A stretch of DNA of 5,555 bases from Burkholderiaceae bacterium. Its GTDB lineage: Bacteria > Pseudomonadota > Gammaproteobacteria > Burkholderiales > Burkholderiaceae. The notes beneath the pieces are model-generated. The model had not been told where the DNA came from, made no database searches, and worked only from the letters and a program-made list of their open reading frames with translations. The translations under genes and the position numbers were made by a program. Each line of letters opens with the position of its first letter. Within the stretch, counting starts at the first letter, position 1. The DNA lies in the NCBI GenBank assembly GCA_025057735.1, contig JANWUU010000336.1, forward strand, positions 1 through 5,555, written 5' to 3'. Shown piece by piece: positions 5,399-5,555 of this stretch.

Positions 5399-5448
5399 GG
5401 GACACGCAGGTAGCGCCAGGCATCGATAAAACTCACGTGGAGATACGC

Positions 5449-5555
5449 ATGAAGAAATCTTTGATCGCACTTGCCGTCGCCGGCGCGTTTTCGAGCGCCG
5501 CGTTTGCGCAGTCCACGGTCACGCTGTCCGGGATCGTCAAGGGCGGTGTGCAGTC
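5449..5555 (+). CDS. Gram-negative porin, N-terminal part (3' partial)
   Basis: Only the first 35 codons are in the window. They encode a Sec signal peptide (MKKSLIALAVAGAFSSAAFA, 20 residues) with a two-lysine start, a hydrophobic core and an AFA cleavage site, followed by QSTVTLSGIVKGGVQ. A mature protein opening with QSxVTLxGxxxxG is the first beta-strand of betaproteobacterial general porins (Porin_4/OmpC-like), which form trimeric diffusion channels in the outer membrane. The ribosome site GGAG (5439-5442) is 6 nt before the ATG. The gene runs off the right edge, so pore type and length cannot be judged. It diverges from coq7 across 210 nt holding the inverted repeat and promoters described here. 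Confidence 0.88.
   Translation, partial: MKKSLIALAVAGAFSSAAFAQSTVTLSGIVKGGVQ

Noticed and set aside
5434..5439. A CACGTG palindrome just before the porin ribosome site.
   Set aside because: A single 6-bp palindrome is too short to support a binding-site claim.
4484..5470. A minus-strand open frame of 328 codons overlapping coq7 and the coq7-porin gap.
   Set aside because: It is in a different frame from coq7, is rich in Arg and Gly low-complexity stretches, and runs over the porin start; coq7 has the full diiron motif set.

Overview
The window is high-GC DNA from a Gram-negative bacterium, most likely a betaproteobacterium (Burkholderiales or Rhodocyclales). The evidence is the gene set and order (rplM-rpsI-argC, a small coiled-coil membrane protein, bactofilin, erpA, anmK), a Coq7-type ubiquinone hydroxylase next door, and a porin whose signal peptide and first strand are typical of betaproteobacterial general porins. 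I cannot name the genus.

Layout: positions 1-210 hold the 3' end of anmK (+). It converges on a minus-strand cluster that, read right to left, is rplM (4011-3565), rpsI (3568-3176), a 229-nt GC-rich gap, argC (2946-1894), a DUF6776-like inner-membrane coiled-coil protein (1888-1145), a bactofilin (1125-682) and erpA (612-262). A hairpin followed by a T-rich tract (240-207) ends the cluster. To the right, an OsmC/YhfA-like gene (4169-4600, +) diverges from rplM, and its promoter appears to overlap the rplM promoter. It meets coq7 (5238-4603, -) tail to tail with 2 nt between the stop codons. A porin gene starts at 5449 (+) and runs off the window; it is divergent from coq7 across a 210-nt regulatory region.

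Functionally this is core housekeeping DNA: ribosome assembly (L13, S9), arginine synthesis (ArgC), Fe-S cluster delivery (ErpA), ubiquinone synthesis (Coq7), cell-wall sugar recycling (AnmK), cytoskeleton (bactofilin), a redox-type OsmC protein and an outer-membrane channel. ErpA and Coq7 both bear on respiration; the bactofilin and AnmK bear on the envelope.

I see no mobile element, CRISPR array, tRNA, rRNA or clear new system. The parts most worth a second look are the DUF6776-bactofilin pair, the overlapping divergent promoters between rplM and the OsmC gene, a perfect 10-bp inverted repeat around the putative porin promoter, and an imperfect direct repeat in the rpsI-argC gap. No stretch longer than 300 nt lacks a gene.
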